Positions 27,911 through 38,636 are shown, counted from the first letter of the stretch. The stretch is DNA of 64,000 bases from Edaphobacter aggregans DSM 19364 (GCF_000745965.1 NZ_JQKI01000028.1:1-64000), one strand, 5' to 3'. The notes: generated by a model not told the origin, from the letters alone. Program-made: numbers and translations.

Positions 27911-30355
27911 TTACGCCGAGGCGTGAATCACCTCTTCCCGCACAGCCTCGTCCTCGGCCTCTTCCTGCACCGTCTTCGGCAGCGCGACCGCCAGCACCTG
28001 ATCGATCTGCGTGGCGTAGTGAATCTTCACGCCCTCGATCTGGTCCGGAGTCAGGTCCTCTTCCACCTGCGTCTTGCACTCCAGCGGAAGAACCACGTCC
28101 CGCACTCCCGCGCGTTTGGCCGCAAGGAACTTCTCCTTGATGCCTCCCACCGGCAGCACGTTGCCGCTCAGCGTAATCTCCCCCGTCATCGCCGTCAGCG
28201 GATGCACCGGTGTGTCCGTCAGCAGACTCACCAGCGCCGTCGCCATCGTGATGCCGGCCGAAGGCCCATCCTTCGGAATCGCTCCCGCAGGCACGTGGAT
28301 ATGGATATCCGTCTCCTTCGTGAAGTCCTCCTCCAGCCCGAACTGGCTCGCGTTCGACCGAACCCAGGTCAGCGCCGCCTGCATGCTCTCCTTCATCACA
28401 TCGCCGATCTGGCCCGTGATCGTGAAGCCGCCCTTGCCCTTCATCTTGTTCGCCTCGATAAAGAGCACGTCGCCTCCCGCCGGTGTCCACGCCAGGCCAA
28501 CCGCCACGCCCGCGCGCTTCGTCCGCTCCGCGATCTCCGTGTCCACGCGAACCTTGATCCCGCCCAGGAACTCGTGAATCACCTCCGGAGTAATCGTGAC
28601 CTTTTCCGTCGCTCCCTCGGCGATCTTGCGAGCCACCTTGCGTGCAACCGTTCCGATCCTCTGCTCCAGCTTGCGAACCCCGGCCTCACGCGTATAGTGC
28701 CGCGCAATCATTGCCACACTCTCCGTCGGGAACTCGATCATCCCCGGATCGACTCCGTTCTCCTTGACTTGCCGCGGAACCAGATACCGCTCCGCAATAT
28801 TGACCTTCTCCTCCTCCGTGTAGCCGGTCAGTTCGATGATCTCCATCCGGTCCAGCAGCGGAGCAGGAATCGTGTCCAGCTGGTTCGCCGTGCAGATAAA
28901 CAGAACCTTGCTCAGATCGAACGGCTGATCCAGATAGTTGTCCCGGAACGTATTGTTCTGCTCCGGATCCAGCGTCTCCAGCAGCGCGCTCGCAGGATCG
29001 CCTCTGAAGTCACGCCCCAGCTTATCGATCTCATCCAGCATGAAGACCGGGTCGTTCACCTCCACCCTCTTCAGGTGTTGAATGATCTGTCCCGGCAGAG
29101 CTCCGATGTACGTCCTGCGGTGGCCGCGGATCTCCGCCTCGTCATGCATGCCGCCCAGCGAGATGCGCGAGAACTTCCGTCCCAGCGCCTTCGCAATCGA
29201 CCGCCCCAGCGAGGTCTTGCCCACGCCCGGAGGTCCGACGAAGCACAGAATCGGCCCCTTCATGTCCGGCTTCAGCCGCCGCACACTCAGGTAATCCAGA
29301 ATCCGGTCCTTTACCTTCTTCAACCCGTAGTGGTCCGCATCAAGAATCTCCTTCGCCTTCTTGATGTCCACCTCCGTTGCCGAGCTCTTCGCCCACGGCA
29401 GAACCGCCAGCCACTCCACATAGTTCCGCGTCAGGCTGTAGTCAGCCGCCATCGGGCTCATCCTGCTCAGGCGCGCCAGCTCCTTCAACGCGTCCTTCTT
29501 CGTCTCGTCCGGCATCCCGGCCGCTTCGATCTTCTCCCTCAGCTCGGCAATATCCTTCTGGCTCTCGTCAACATCTCCCAGCTCCTTCTGGATCGCCTTC
29601 AGCTGCTCGCGCAGGTAGTAGTCCCTCTGCGACTGCTGCACCGAGTCCTGAACCTCGCTCTGGATCTTGTTCCTCAGCTGCTGAACCTCGATCTCCTTCG
29701 CCAAGTGCTTGTTGATCCGCTCCAGCCGAGCCGTCACATCCGGAGTCTCCAGAAGCTCCTGCTTGTCCGCCGTCGTCAAAAACGGCAGCGACGAGGCAAT
29801 AAAGTCCGCCAGCCTCCCCGGCTCCTCGATGTTGATCGCAATCGTCTGCAGATCGTCCGACAGCGTTGGCGACGACGTAACAATCTGCTGAAACTGGCTC
29901 ACCACATTCCGCTGCAGGGCCTCCGTCTCCGGAGTCTTCTCCGGCTCCGTCTCCGGAACCACCTCGAACTCCGCCGTCATAAACGGCGTCAGCTGCGTAA
30001 ACTCGCCCAGCTGCACCCGCTCATTGCCCTCCGTAAACACGAACAGGCTCTGGTTCGGCATCTTGACGACCTTGTGTACCGTCGCCCGCGTTCCTATCGC
30101 GAACAGATCCGCCGTCTGGGGCGCGTCCTGACGAGCATCCCGCTGCGCCACCACCAGGATCGACTTCTCCTCTCCCAGGGACTGGATCAGTTGAATCGAG
30201 CTGTCACGGCCCACCGTCAAAGGCAGAACCGCATGCGGAAAGAGAACCGTATCGCGCACTGGCAAAACCGGAACCGGCCGCTTGCCATTCGCGCCCTCGC
30301 CCCCTTCGGCGTTCTTTGCTGTTGGCTTGATTACACTTACGAAGTCGTTTGCCAT
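27911..30355 (-). CDS. lon: ATP-dependent protease La (Lon)
   Basis: An 814-residue LonA: an N-terminal substrate-binding LON domain (PVLPVRDTVLFPHAVLPLTVG), a coiled-coil, an AAA+ module with Walker A GPPGVGKTSLG (about 373) and Walker B VFMLDEIDKLG, and a C-terminal protease domain with the catalytic dyad Ser about 698 (PKDGPSAGITM) and Lys about 740 (GGIKEKFLAAKR). It degrades misfolded and regulatory proteins in the cytosol. The start at 30355 is set by AAGGA; an upstream in-frame ATG is rejected. It is monocistronic with its own terminator. Confidence 0.97.
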   Translation of the reverse strand: MANDFVSVIKPTAKNAEGGEGANGKRPVPVLPVRDTVLFPHAVLPLTVGRDSSIQLIQSLGEEKSILVVAQRDARQDAPQTADLFAIGTRATVHKVVKMPNQSLFVFTEGNERVQLGEFTQLTPFMTAEFEVVPETEPEKTPETEALQRNVVSQFQQIVTSSPTLSDDLQTIAINIEEPGRLADFIASSLPFLTTADKQELLETPDVTARLERINKHLAKEIEVQQLRNKIQSEVQDSVQQSQRDYYLREQLKAIQKELGDVDESQKDIAELREKIEAAGMPDETKKDALKELARLSRMSPMAADYSLTRNYVEWLAVLPWAKSSATEVDIKKAKEILDADHYGLKKVKDRILDYLSVRRLKPDMKGPILCFVGPPGVGKTSLGRSIAKALGRKFSRISLGGMHDEAEIRGHRRTYIGALPGQIIQHLKRVEVNDPVFMLDEIDKLGRDFRGDPASALLETLDPEQNNTFRDNYLDQPFDLSKVLFICTANQLDTIPAPLLDRMEIIELTGYTEEEKVNIAERYLVPRQVKENGVDPGMIEFPTESVAMIARHYTREAGVRKLEQRIGTVARKVARKIAEGATEKVTITPEVIHEFLGGIKVRVDTEIAERTKRAGVAVGLAWTPAGGDVLFIEANKMKGKGGFTITGQIGDVMKESMQAALTWVRSNASQFGLEEDFTKETDIHIHVPAGAIPKDGPSAGITMATALVSLLTDTPVHPLTAMTGEITLSGNVLPVGGIKEKFLAAKRAGVRDVVLPLECKTQVEEDLTPDQIEGVKIHYATQIDQVLAVALPKTVQEEAEDEAVREEVIHASA

Positions 30356-30668
30356 TGAGTGTCCTTCTGTCAAATTATCAGATATTCGATGCAGCAACTA
30401 TCATATAAGTCGCAACCACCCAACTCAACCCAAACTCCAGGCCACGAATATACCCATGACTAGGCAAACCAGTGCATGTTCTCCTTAAGACGCCTCATTC
30501 ATCCCCTCAGTATCGGCGCCCATCCCATTTTCTTGATCTCTTTTCCACCGCCGTCGCTCATTCTCCCCGATACCGGCAGCACGGTTCGTCATCGGCCCGG
30601 ACGTCCGGCCATCCTTCTACCGAATCGTAGTCCCTTCCCTGCCACAAATGCCTGTTAACCCAAGGACC

Positions 30669-30711
30669 GTCATTCTGACCCTGAGCGCAGTCGAAGCGGG
30701 AAGAATCTCAG
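30669..30711. repeat. Dispersed intergenic repeat, type A
   Basis: GTCATTCTGACCCTGAGCGC followed by AGTCGAAGCGGGAAGAATCTCAG. It is nearly identical to 13363-13405 and 60523-60565. Confidence 0.8.
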
Positions 30712-30757
30712 TAGTTCGCGTGCTCCGCCACCGCGGTTGTCGCTTCACCCGCACTTC

Positions 30758-30799
30758 GAAACCAGCGCCTTTGCTTCTGAAACCAGCGCCTTTGCTTCT
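30758..30799. repeat. Direct repeat of 21 bp
   Basis: GAAACCAGCGCCTTTGCTTC plus T occurs twice in tandem. It appears to be a recent local duplication in non-coding DNA. Confidence 0.75.
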
Positions 30800-30974
30800 A
30801 AGGTAGAGCGGGGCTTCAGCCCCGCGTCTATACCCGTCGCGAAAAGGCGACGCACCACTCTGCCGAAGGCTGGAGCGAAGTCCGAAGGACGAAGCGACTC
30901 AAATCTCAGCGAGGCCAAAAACCTTGTCAAGCCCCAAAACCACGTATCTCTCTCAATCCAAAAGAAATAAAAAG

Positions 30975-31173
30975 TGCCGATTAATTACCTCCGGTTTGCT
31001 AAACTCAAATCAGAATCAGAAAAGAGAAAGCCCCAGCCACATAAGGCCGGGGCTTTCCCCTTTTGAATCAAGATTTTGACCCCTAAACCCTGAAGATTCA
31101 ATATTTTAGGCTGTAGGAATCAAGCAAACCGAAGAAACAAAAGAACTTATCTTACCACCAGGGGGGAGGGGTC
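30975..31173 (+). promoter_or_regulatory. Promoter-like element with G-box, copy 2
   Basis: TGCCGATTAATTACC (30975-30989), then after 10 nt TAAACT (31000-31005). A hairpin of AAAGCCCC and GGGGCTTT with CCCCTTTT after it (31027-31062) follows, then AATATTTTAGG (from 31100) and a GGGGGGAGGGG box (31161-31171). Unlike copies 1 and 3 no plus-strand gene follows: the transcript would run antisense into the 3' end of dnaJ. This favours a small RNA, perhaps ending at the hairpin, over a simple leader. Confidence 0.55.
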
Positions 31174-32329
31174 AGTTGAACATCTCCTTCACCTTGTCCA
31201 AGATCCCCCGCGAGGTCGGCGTGTTTTCCACGTGCATTGTCTCGCCAAGCTGCCGCAGAAGCTCCTTCTGCTGTTTGTTGAGCTTCGCCGGCGTCTGCAC
31301 CCGTATCTCGACGATCAGGTCGCCCTTGCCCCGCTCGTTCAGGTGCGGAACGCCCTTACCACGCAGCTTGAACTCGCGCCCGCTCTGCGTGCCCTCGGGA
31401 ATCTTGATCGTCTCGACCCCCTCGAGCGTCTGGATCTCAAGCTCCGTCCCCAGAGCAGCCTGCGGGAACGAGATCGGCAGAACGCAGTGCAGATCATCGC
31501 CGTCGCGCTCGAAGAACTTGTGCGCCCTCACGTTCAGGATCACGTAAAGGTCGCCCGAAGGCCCGCCGAACTTCCCGGCCTCGCCCTCGCCCTGATAGCG
31601 GATCCGCGTGTCCTGCTCGACGCCCGCCGGAACCTTCACCACGATCGTGTGCTCGGCCTGCAGCCTCGTCTCGCCGTGGCACGTCGGGCAAGGATCGACG
31701 ATCAGCGTCCCTGTTCCGCCGCACACCGAGCAGGTCTTCGCCACCGAGAAGAAGCCCTGCTGGAACCTCTGCTGGCCGCGACCGCCGCACTGCGTGCACG
31801 TCACCGGCTGCTTGCCCTTGGCTGCGCCCGATCCGCGGCAGTCCCTGCACGCCTCGCTGCGGCGAATCTTGATCTCGCGCTCGACCCCGAAGACCGCCTC
31901 TTCGAACTCCAGCGTCAGGTCGTAGCGCAGATCGCGCCCGCGCTGCACCCGCGAGGCCTGACCGCGCGAGCCGCCCATGTTGAACATCTCGCCGAACAGG
32001 TCGCCGAAGATGTCCCCAAGGTCCTGAGCGTTGCCAAAGCCGCCGCCGAACGGGCTGCCGCCGAAGCCGCTGCCGCTCGAGCTGCCGTTGAACGCCGCAT
32101 GGCCGTAGCGATCGTACGCCGCGCGCTTCTCCGGGTCGCTCAGAACCTGGTAAGCCTCGCTGCACTCCTTGAACTTCTCTTCGGCGGTGTGATCGCCCGG
32201 ATTGCGGTCCGGATGATACTGCATCGCAAGCTTGCGATAAGCCGTCTTCAGCTCCTGATCGGAAGCGTCCCGCGAGACGTTCAGCACTTCATAGAAATCG
32301 GTCTTGGTCACGTTTGCCGTCGCACTCAT
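31172..32329 (-). CDS. dnaJ: Chaperone DnaJ
   Basis: A 385-residue type I J-protein: J domain with HPD in QYHPDRNPGD (about residue 40), a Gly/Phe-rich linker (about 80-120), four zinc-binding repeats (CRDCRGSG, CTQCGGRG, CSVCGGTG, CPTCHGET) and two C-terminal substrate domains. It delivers unfolded clients to DnaK and stimulates its ATPase. Last gene of the thioesterase-mrp-hrcA-grpE-dnaJ run, 32 nt after grpE. dnaK is not in the window. Confidence 0.97.
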   Translation of the reverse strand: MSATANVTKTDFYEVLNVSRDASDQELKTAYRKLAMQYHPDRNPGDHTAEEKFKECSEAYQVLSDPEKRAAYDRYGHAAFNGSSSGSGFGGSPFGGGFGNAQDLGDIFGDLFGEMFNMGGSRGQASRVQRGRDLRYDLTLEFEEAVFGVEREIKIRRSEACRDCRGSGAAKGKQPVTCTQCGGRGQQRFQQGFFSVAKTCSVCGGTGTLIVDPCPTCHGETRLQAEHTIVVKVPAGVEQDTRIRYQGEGEAGKFGGPSGDLYVILNVRAHKFFERDGDDLHCVLPISFPQAALGTELEIQTLEGVETIKIPEGTQSGREFKLRGKGVPHLNERGKGDLIVEIRVQTPAKLNKQQKELLRQLGETMHVENTPTSRGILDKVKEMFN

Positions 32330-32361
32330 TCTTTCAACAACTCCATCTTCAACAACCCAGA

Positions 32362-32925
32362 CTAGTCACTCACCATCGCCGGATTCACCGCGATCTTCAC
32401 CAGCGCCGGACGAAGCAGCTTATCGCGGACCTTGTACCCGCAACGAACCTCTTCCAGCACCTGATGATCGGGAAACTCCTTGGTTTCGATGCTCCCCAGA
32501 GCTTCGTGGACTCGCGGGTCGAACTGCGCCCCGACGCTCTCCACCGGAACCACGTTCAGCCCGCGCAGAGCGTCTTCCATCTGCTTTAGAATCAGCTCCA
32601 CGCCCCCGCGAAGTTGCTCGGCCGAACCATCCGACTTCAGCGCCAGCTGGAAGTTGTCCATCACGCCCAGGAACGGCTCAACCGTACTCGAAACCGTGTA
32701 ATCGCGAGCGTCCTGACGCTCCTTCGCCTCGCGCCTGCGCGCATTGTCGAACTCCGCCTGCAGCCGCGCCAGCCGGTCCAGAAGCTGATCGCGCTCGCCC
32801 TTCACCTGCTCAAGCTCCACCTGAGCTGCATCCTGCACTGCCTCCTCAGAAGGAGTCGTCACAACATCACCCTCCTGCACGGCTTGCACAGTGGTCTCGT
32901 CCTGCATTGGATCATGTCTCCTCAT
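32362..32925 (-). CDS. grpE: Nucleotide exchange factor GrpE
   Basis: A 187-residue GrpE. An acidic, disordered N-terminus is followed by a long coiled-coil (EQVKGERDQLLDRLARLQAEFDNARRREAKER) cut here for length, and the C-terminal beta domain ending LLRPALVKIAVNP. It releases ADP from DnaK. The start is 32925 (GAGGGAAACG upstream); 32907 with AGGAGA is an equally possible start. It sits between hrcA and dnaJ. Confidence 0.93.
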   Translation of the reverse strand: MRRHDPMQDETTVQAVQEGDVVTTPSEEAVQDAAQVELEQVKGERDQLLDRLARLQAEFDNARRREAKERQDARDYTVSSTVEPFLGVMDNFQLALKSDGSAEQLRGGVELILKQMEDALRGLNVVPVESVGAQFDPRVHEALGSIETKEFPDHQVLEEVRCGYKVRDKLLRPALVKIAVNPAMVSD

Positions 32926-32983
32926 GGAATCGTTTCCCTCTTCTATTATCGCCCATCGCGCAATCCCAGGCGTAGAAGCCCAA

Positions 32984-34063
32984 CTACTCGTTTGGATGCA
33001 GGACAATCCGGTCGAAGACCCGAGACAGATAGCCGACCGCGTTCATCGTGTTCTCGTAGTCCATCCGCGTGCTTCCGATCACCCCGATCGTCCCGCGATT
33101 CTCGCCCCCCATCCGCGCCGGCGCCGCGATCAGCACCAACCCAGCCATCTCCGGAGCCTGCTCCTCGAGATCGAAGACCACGCGAACGCTCTCCTGCCGA
33201 GAGTCGATATACGCATTCAGCAGCTCCACCAGCCTCTGCTTGGCTTCAAGTGCGACCAGCATTTCGCGCAGCCGTTCGCCATCAACCTGCGTTCCAATCA
33301 GGTTCGCCACGCCCTCGACGTAGACCGACGCAACAGGAGTCTCCGCCGCCGGAACCGTCTTCACCCAGAGCTGCTGTACCGAGTTCAGCAGCCGCTGATA
33401 CTCCGTGCGCTCGCGCTCCACCATCCGCGCCAGCTCCGCGCGAACCTGCTCTACGCTCCAGCCCCGGAAGTGCTCGTTCAGAAAGTTCGCCGCCGTCTCC
33501 AGCTCGCCCAGCGTCAGGTCATGATCGAGCGCCAAAACACGGTCGCGAACCATTCCCGACCGCGTCACCACAACCGCCAGAACCCGCGCCGGAGCCAGCC
33601 GCGAGAAGTGCACATGCTCCAGCGCATCGCCCTCCGCAGCCGTCGCAATCGCAAGCCCGACGCCGCTTGAAAGCGTCGCCAGCACATGCGACGTTCGTTC
33701 CAGCACCGCCTGCGTTCCCGCAACGCCCACAAAGCTCGAATCGATCTGCCGCCGCGACCGCGCCGGAAGCCGCCCGGCATCGATCCGCGGATGCGCCCCA
33801 CCGCTCAGCTGTTCCACGTACATCCGGAACGCGCGCGCCGTCGGAATCCGCCCCGCCGAGGTATGCGGCTGCTCCAGCAAACCCGCCTCGGCCAACTCCG
33901 CCATCTCGTTGCGGATGGTCGCCGAGCTCATCGCCGGAATCTCGCCGTACGCCAGCCGCGCAATCGTTCCCGAACCCACAGGTTCGCCGGTCGCGATATA
34001 GCTCTCGATGATGGCCGTCAGGATGGCCCGCTGCCGCGCCGTGATCCGCCCTTCCTCTGCCAT
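32984..34063 (-). CDS. hrcA: Heat-inducible transcription repressor HrcA
   Basis: A 359-residue HrcA: an N-terminal winged helix (ITARQRAILTAIIESYI, SSATIRNEMAELAEAG, HTSAGRIPT) and a GAF-like sensing domain ending IGVIGSTRMDYENTM. It represses chaperone operons by binding CIRCE inverted repeats and is kept active by GroEL. I see no CIRCE (TTAGCACTC-N9-GAGTGCTAA) in front of this gene or in front of the thioesterase gene that heads the run. The start at 34063 follows GGGAGGA. Confidence 0.95.
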   Translation of the reverse strand: MAEEGRITARQRAILTAIIESYIATGEPVGSGTIARLAYGEIPAMSSATIRNEMAELAEAGLLEQPHTSAGRIPTARAFRMYVEQLSGGAHPRIDAGRLPARSRRQIDSSFVGVAGTQAVLERTSHVLATLSSGVGLAIATAAEGDALEHVHFSRLAPARVLAVVVTRSGMVRDRVLALDHDLTLGELETAANFLNEHFRGWSVEQVRAELARMVERERTEYQRLLNSVQQLWVKTVPAAETPVASVYVEGVANLIGTQVDGERLREMLVALEAKQRLVELLNAYIDSRQESVRVVFDLEEQAPEMAGLVLIAAPARMGGENRGTIGVIGSTRMDYENTMNAVGYLSRVFDRIVLHPNE

Positions 34064-34110
34064 CGCGATTCCTCCCGCTCGAGTCCAGTCTACCGTTACC
34101 GTCAACAGGC

Positions 34111-34944
34111 CTAACTGATCTCCAGCACGTCCTCACTCTTAGACGCAGCCTCGCGCGCCTTGTCGGCCACGCGCCGAGCCACCGCATAGAACTCCGCCGA
34201 AAGCTTCGCTTCCGGCCCCGCAAGCGCAACCGGAAGTCCTTTGTCGCCGCCCTCGCGGATCGTCGGACTCAGCTCCAGCGCGCCCAGAAACGGCAGCCCG
34301 AACTGTGCCGCCGTCCGCTCCGTTCCGCCGGCGCCAAACACATCGATCACCTCGCCCGAAGGCAGCGTCATCTGCGACATATTCTCCACCAGACCCAGAA
34401 CCTCGACCTTCACCTGGTGAAACATCTCCAGCGCCTTCCGAGCATCCTCGAGCGCGACGCTCGATCCCGTCGAGACCACGATCGCCCCGGTGAGCGGAAC
34501 CGTCTGGACCAGCGAGATCACAACATCGCCCGTCCCCGGAGGAAGGTCGATGATCAGGTAGTCCAGCTCGCCCCACTCCACCTGCTGCAGAAACTGCCGG
34601 ATGATCTGGTGCAGCATCGGCCCGCGCATCACCAGCGGCTTGTCCCCCGGCGAGATCAGCCCAATCGAGATGAATTTCACCCCGTGCGCCAGGATCGGCT
34701 CGATGCGGTTCCCTTCGAGCACGCTCGGCTGCCGCGTCGCTCCCAGCATCGTCGGCACGTTCGGCCCATAGATATCGGCGTCGATCAGCCCGACCTTATA
34801 ACCCAGCTTGCCCAGCGCAACCGCCAGGTTCACCGCGATCGTTGTCTTGCCGACCCCGCCCTTGCCGCTGCCAACTGCTACAACGTGCGCCACTCCAGGC
34901 AGAGGCTGCGGCCCCTGCGGAACTCCTGCTCCCATGTGTCCCAT
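34111..34944 (-). CDS. Mrp/NBP35-type iron-sulfur carrier ATPase
   Basis: A 277-residue P-loop ATPase of the Mrp/ApbC family. Deviant Walker A is GSGKGGVGKTT, then LIDADIYGPNVPTMLG and YLIIDLPPGTGD. The usual Cys-x-x-Cys after VENMS, which bridges an Fe-S cluster across the dimer, is absent: the segment reads VENMSQMTLPSGEVIDVFG. The N-terminal DUF59 domain is also missing. AGGAGAGGG just upstream fixes the start at 34944. It may still act in Fe-S assembly, but the cluster site must differ. Confidence 0.85.
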   Translation of the reverse strand: MGHMGAGVPQGPQPLPGVAHVVAVGSGKGGVGKTTIAVNLAVALGKLGYKVGLIDADIYGPNVPTMLGATRQPSVLEGNRIEPILAHGVKFISIGLISPGDKPLVMRGPMLHQIIRQFLQQVEWGELDYLIIDLPPGTGDVVISLVQTVPLTGAIVVSTGSSVALEDARKALEMFHQVKVEVLGLVENMSQMTLPSGEVIDVFGAGGTERTAAQFGLPFLGALELSPTIREGGDKGLPVALAGPEAKLSAEFYAVARRVADKAREAASKSEDVLEIS

Positions 34945-34982
34945 AACCCTCTCCTGATCTCTTTTCACGGCGCGCGAACGCG

Positions 34983-35504
34983 TCAGATATGCCACTCATC
35001 GCCGAGCGCGGCGCGCATCTCCTTCTTGCGCTGCGTCTCGCCTGCCCGCATCTCGCGGCGGCGTCCTGCGTCTTCGAACCGCCGCTTCTGGTGCTCCGTC
35101 TCCGGAATCACTTGCGGCACAACAATCCTGCTCCCTTCCTTATCCACAGCGACAAAGGTGAGATACGCCGACGAGACGTGACGCAATCTGTTCTTCCGGA
35201 CGTCCTCCACCATCGCCTTCACCCCAACCTCCATCGAGGTGCGATACGCGCGATTCACACTGGCCTTCAGGATCAGCAGATCGCCCACACGCACCGGCGC
35301 GACGAAGTCCAGATGATCCATGCTCGCCGTCACCGTAGTGGCCCGTGCATGACGGCTCGCCGCCATCGCTCCAACCAGGTCGATATACTGCATCAACCGT
35401 CCGCCAAAGAGATTTCCCAGGGCATTCGCGTCCGAGGGAAAGATAATCTCACTGCGTTCCGATTGCGACTCGCATACCGTTCTTGCCAAAACTACGTCAC
35501 TCAT
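34983..35504 (-). CDS. Acyl-CoA thioesterase, hotdog fold
   Basis: A 173-residue YciA/BFIT-type thioesterase. The hotdog helix and its catalytic surroundings are visible in SDANALGNLFGGRLMQYIDL, followed by ATTVTASMDHLDFVAPVRVG. It hydrolyses acyl-CoA; chain-length preference is unknown. A basic C-terminal tail extends beyond the domain. First gene of the five-gene minus-strand run. The start at 35504 follows GGAAAGG closely, and it is divergent from the TPR gene by 62 bp. Confidence 0.87.
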   Translation of the reverse strand: MSDVVLARTVCESQSERSEIIFPSDANALGNLFGGRLMQYIDLVGAMAASRHARATTVTASMDHLDFVAPVRVGDLLILKASVNRAYRTSMEVGVKAMVEDVRKNRLRHVSSAYLTFVAVDKEGSRIVVPQVIPETEHQKRRFEDAGRRREMRAGETQRKKEMRAALGDEWHI

Positions 35505-35566
35505 CCCTTTCCAGTGTAAATCGCGACGGCTTGCCAACTCCATGCGAGACAGCGCACCATCGTTCT

Positions 35567-35878
35567 ATGGATCGAATCGCGCTTCTCAACCAAGTGCTCG
35601 AGCAGAACCCTGCCGATGCCTTTGCCCGTTACGGCCTGGCGATGGCTCACCTCTCGGAAGGCCGAACCGACGACGCGCTCGCCGAGTTCGACATCCTCAT
35701 TCGGCACAATCCCGAGTACATTCCGGCCTACCAGATGTCCGCCCAGACGTTCGCCAAACTCGGCCGCTCCGCCGAGGCCATCGAGCGCCTACGCCACGGC
35801 ATCGCCACCGCCGTCCGGCACGGCAACGCCCACGCCGCCTCCGAGATGCAGGCCCTGCTCGACGATCTCGCACACTGA
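35567..35878 (+). CDS. TPR repeat protein
   Basis: A 103-residue soluble protein made of about two and a half tetratricopeptide repeats (ARYGLAMAHLSEGRTDDALAE, YQMSAQTFAKLGRSAEAIER). TPRs bind partner proteins. The start at 35567 (MDRIALLNQ) is preferred over a longer form that runs through the divergent promoter region. It lies 50 nt before the MoxR-type ATPase gene and is probably co-transcribed with it. Confidence 0.8.
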   Translation: MDRIALLNQVLEQNPADAFARYGLAMAHLSEGRTDDALAEFDILIRHNPEYIPAYQMSAQTFAKLGRSAEAIERLRHGIATAVRHGNAHAASEMQALLDDLAH

Positions 35879-35928
35879 CGCCACTCCCATCGAACCCTTC
35901 GCCCGCCCCGAACATCTATACTCTCACC

Positions 35929-37470
<1,542 letters not shown>

Positions 37471-37550
37471 GAATCGGTTCCCGCATGCAGGCCGAATGAC
37501 AAATATTTCTTAGTGCAACTCAGGATTCTGGGATACATTGAGCTGCTGCA

Positions 37551-38636
37551 ATGACTTCCCGGAGCCCAACCCGTTTTTACGGGATACAGGTTTTGCGCGG
37601 CATCGCGGCCGTACTTGTATTACTGCATCACCAGATCGTGGCAATTCGCGACATTCGGATCGCGGGGGCAGAACGCTTCTTTATCCTTACCCGCGGAGCG
37701 TTCGGTGTAGACATCTTTTCCCCAGTCAGCGGATTTGTCATGTATCTCGCTGCTTCGAAAGCGCTTCGCCAGCCGGAGGCCGGCCGTGCGGCGGGGGAGT
37801 TTGCCTCGCGACGCTTCATTCGGGTCGCATCGCTCTATTGGCTCTTTACAACGCTCAGGCTCATTGTTGTCCGAATCACGGCCGCCGTCAGCCTGCTTAG
37901 TCATTTCTCTTTTTGGTACATTGTCACGTCCTATCTCTTCCTGCCGGCCTACAATCCGCAGGGACTCGTACTCCCGGTTCTTTCGGCCGGTTGGACGCTC
38001 TCATATGAGATGCTGTTATACGCAGTCGTATCGGTTTGCATTCTCTGCCGTGCGCCGTTGCTCACATGGTGTACAGTCGTCATTGGCACGCTCTCTGTGG
38101 CTGGCATCGTCATTCCCCATTCCTGGGGAGCCACCTGGCTGGCCAATCCTATCGAACTGGAGTTTCTGGGTGGACTCTTTCTGGCAGCTCTGTGCCTGCG
38201 AAGAGTGCTCCTTCCTCCTGTCTTGGCGATCTCGATTGCCATTGCATCCATACTCTTTGTTGCCCTCATCCCCTGGGAGGCCGAAGAGTCCCTTCTTCGC
38301 GCCCTCCTCTGGGGCGTTCCTGGATGCCTTCTGCTCTGGGCCTTCACATCGCTGGAATCCGTCGCTGATCTCTCGCGACACACGTTTTTGCTTCTCCTGG
38401 GAGACGCTTCCTACTCTCTCTATCTGACGCATCTCTTCTTCGTGCCAATCACGGCTAGGGCGATCGGCAGACTGCATCTTGAGGGAATGCTCACTCTGGC
38501 GATCGCACAGGCCGTCGGCGCAGCAATTACCGTTGGCTTTGCAATTGCCATCCACCTCAGGATTGAGCAGGCTTTGATGTCGTTTTTCTCCGGCCGTATC
38601 CCGTGGTCGCTCCGGTCAGTCGAAGAACGGGCCTAA
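37551..38636 (+). CDS. Membrane O-acyltransferase (Acyltransferase_3)
   Basis: A 361-residue OafA/NodX-type acyltransferase with about ten membrane helices. The active-site region is visible as YGIQVLRGIAAVLVLLHHQIV; the FGVDIFFVISGF-type block is present as FGVDIFSPVSGFVMY, with Ser-Pro in place of the usual Phe-Phe. C-terminal YSLYLTHLFFVPI is typical. Such enzymes O-acylate cell-surface sugars. Lower GC and different codon use from both neighbours suggest later arrival between the MoxR and VWA genes. Confidence 0.88.
   Translation: MTSRSPTRFYGIQVLRGIAAVLVLLHHQIVAIRDIRIAGAERFFILTRGAFGVDIFSPVSGFVMYLAASKALRQPEAGRAAGEFASRRFIRVASLYWLFTTLRLIVVRITAAVSLLSHFSFWYIVTSYLFLPAYNPQGLVLPVLSAGWTLSYEMLLYAVVSVCILCRAPLLTWCTVVIGTLSVAGIVIPHSWGATWLANPIELEFLGGLFLAALCLRRVLLPPVLAISIAIASILFVALIPWEAEESLLRALLWGVPGCLLLWAFTSLESVADLSRHTFLLLLGDASYSLYLTHLFFVPITARAIGRLHLEGMLTLAIAQAVGAAITVGFAIAIHLRIEQALMSFFSGRIPWSLRSVEERA

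Larger units (their letters stand above)
30356..31171. other. Long intergenic region upstream of lon
   Basis: About 815 bp without a convincing protein gene. It contains a type A dispersed repeat (30669-30711), a 21-bp direct repeat (30758-30778 and 30779-30799), a GCGGGGC-TTCA-GCCCCGC hairpin (about 30808-30825) and a second copy of the promoter/G-box element. The lon promoter should lie near 30400-30480. Short open frames here look random. Confidence 0.6.

Noticed and set aside
27923..30358. 811-residue plus-strand open frame
   Set aside because: Antisense to lon, Arg/Leu-rich, with no domain and no ribosome site.
30737..30970. 77-residue open frame over the 21-bp direct repeat
   Set aside because: It runs through dispersed-repeat-like sequence and a hairpin, and no ribosome site precedes it.
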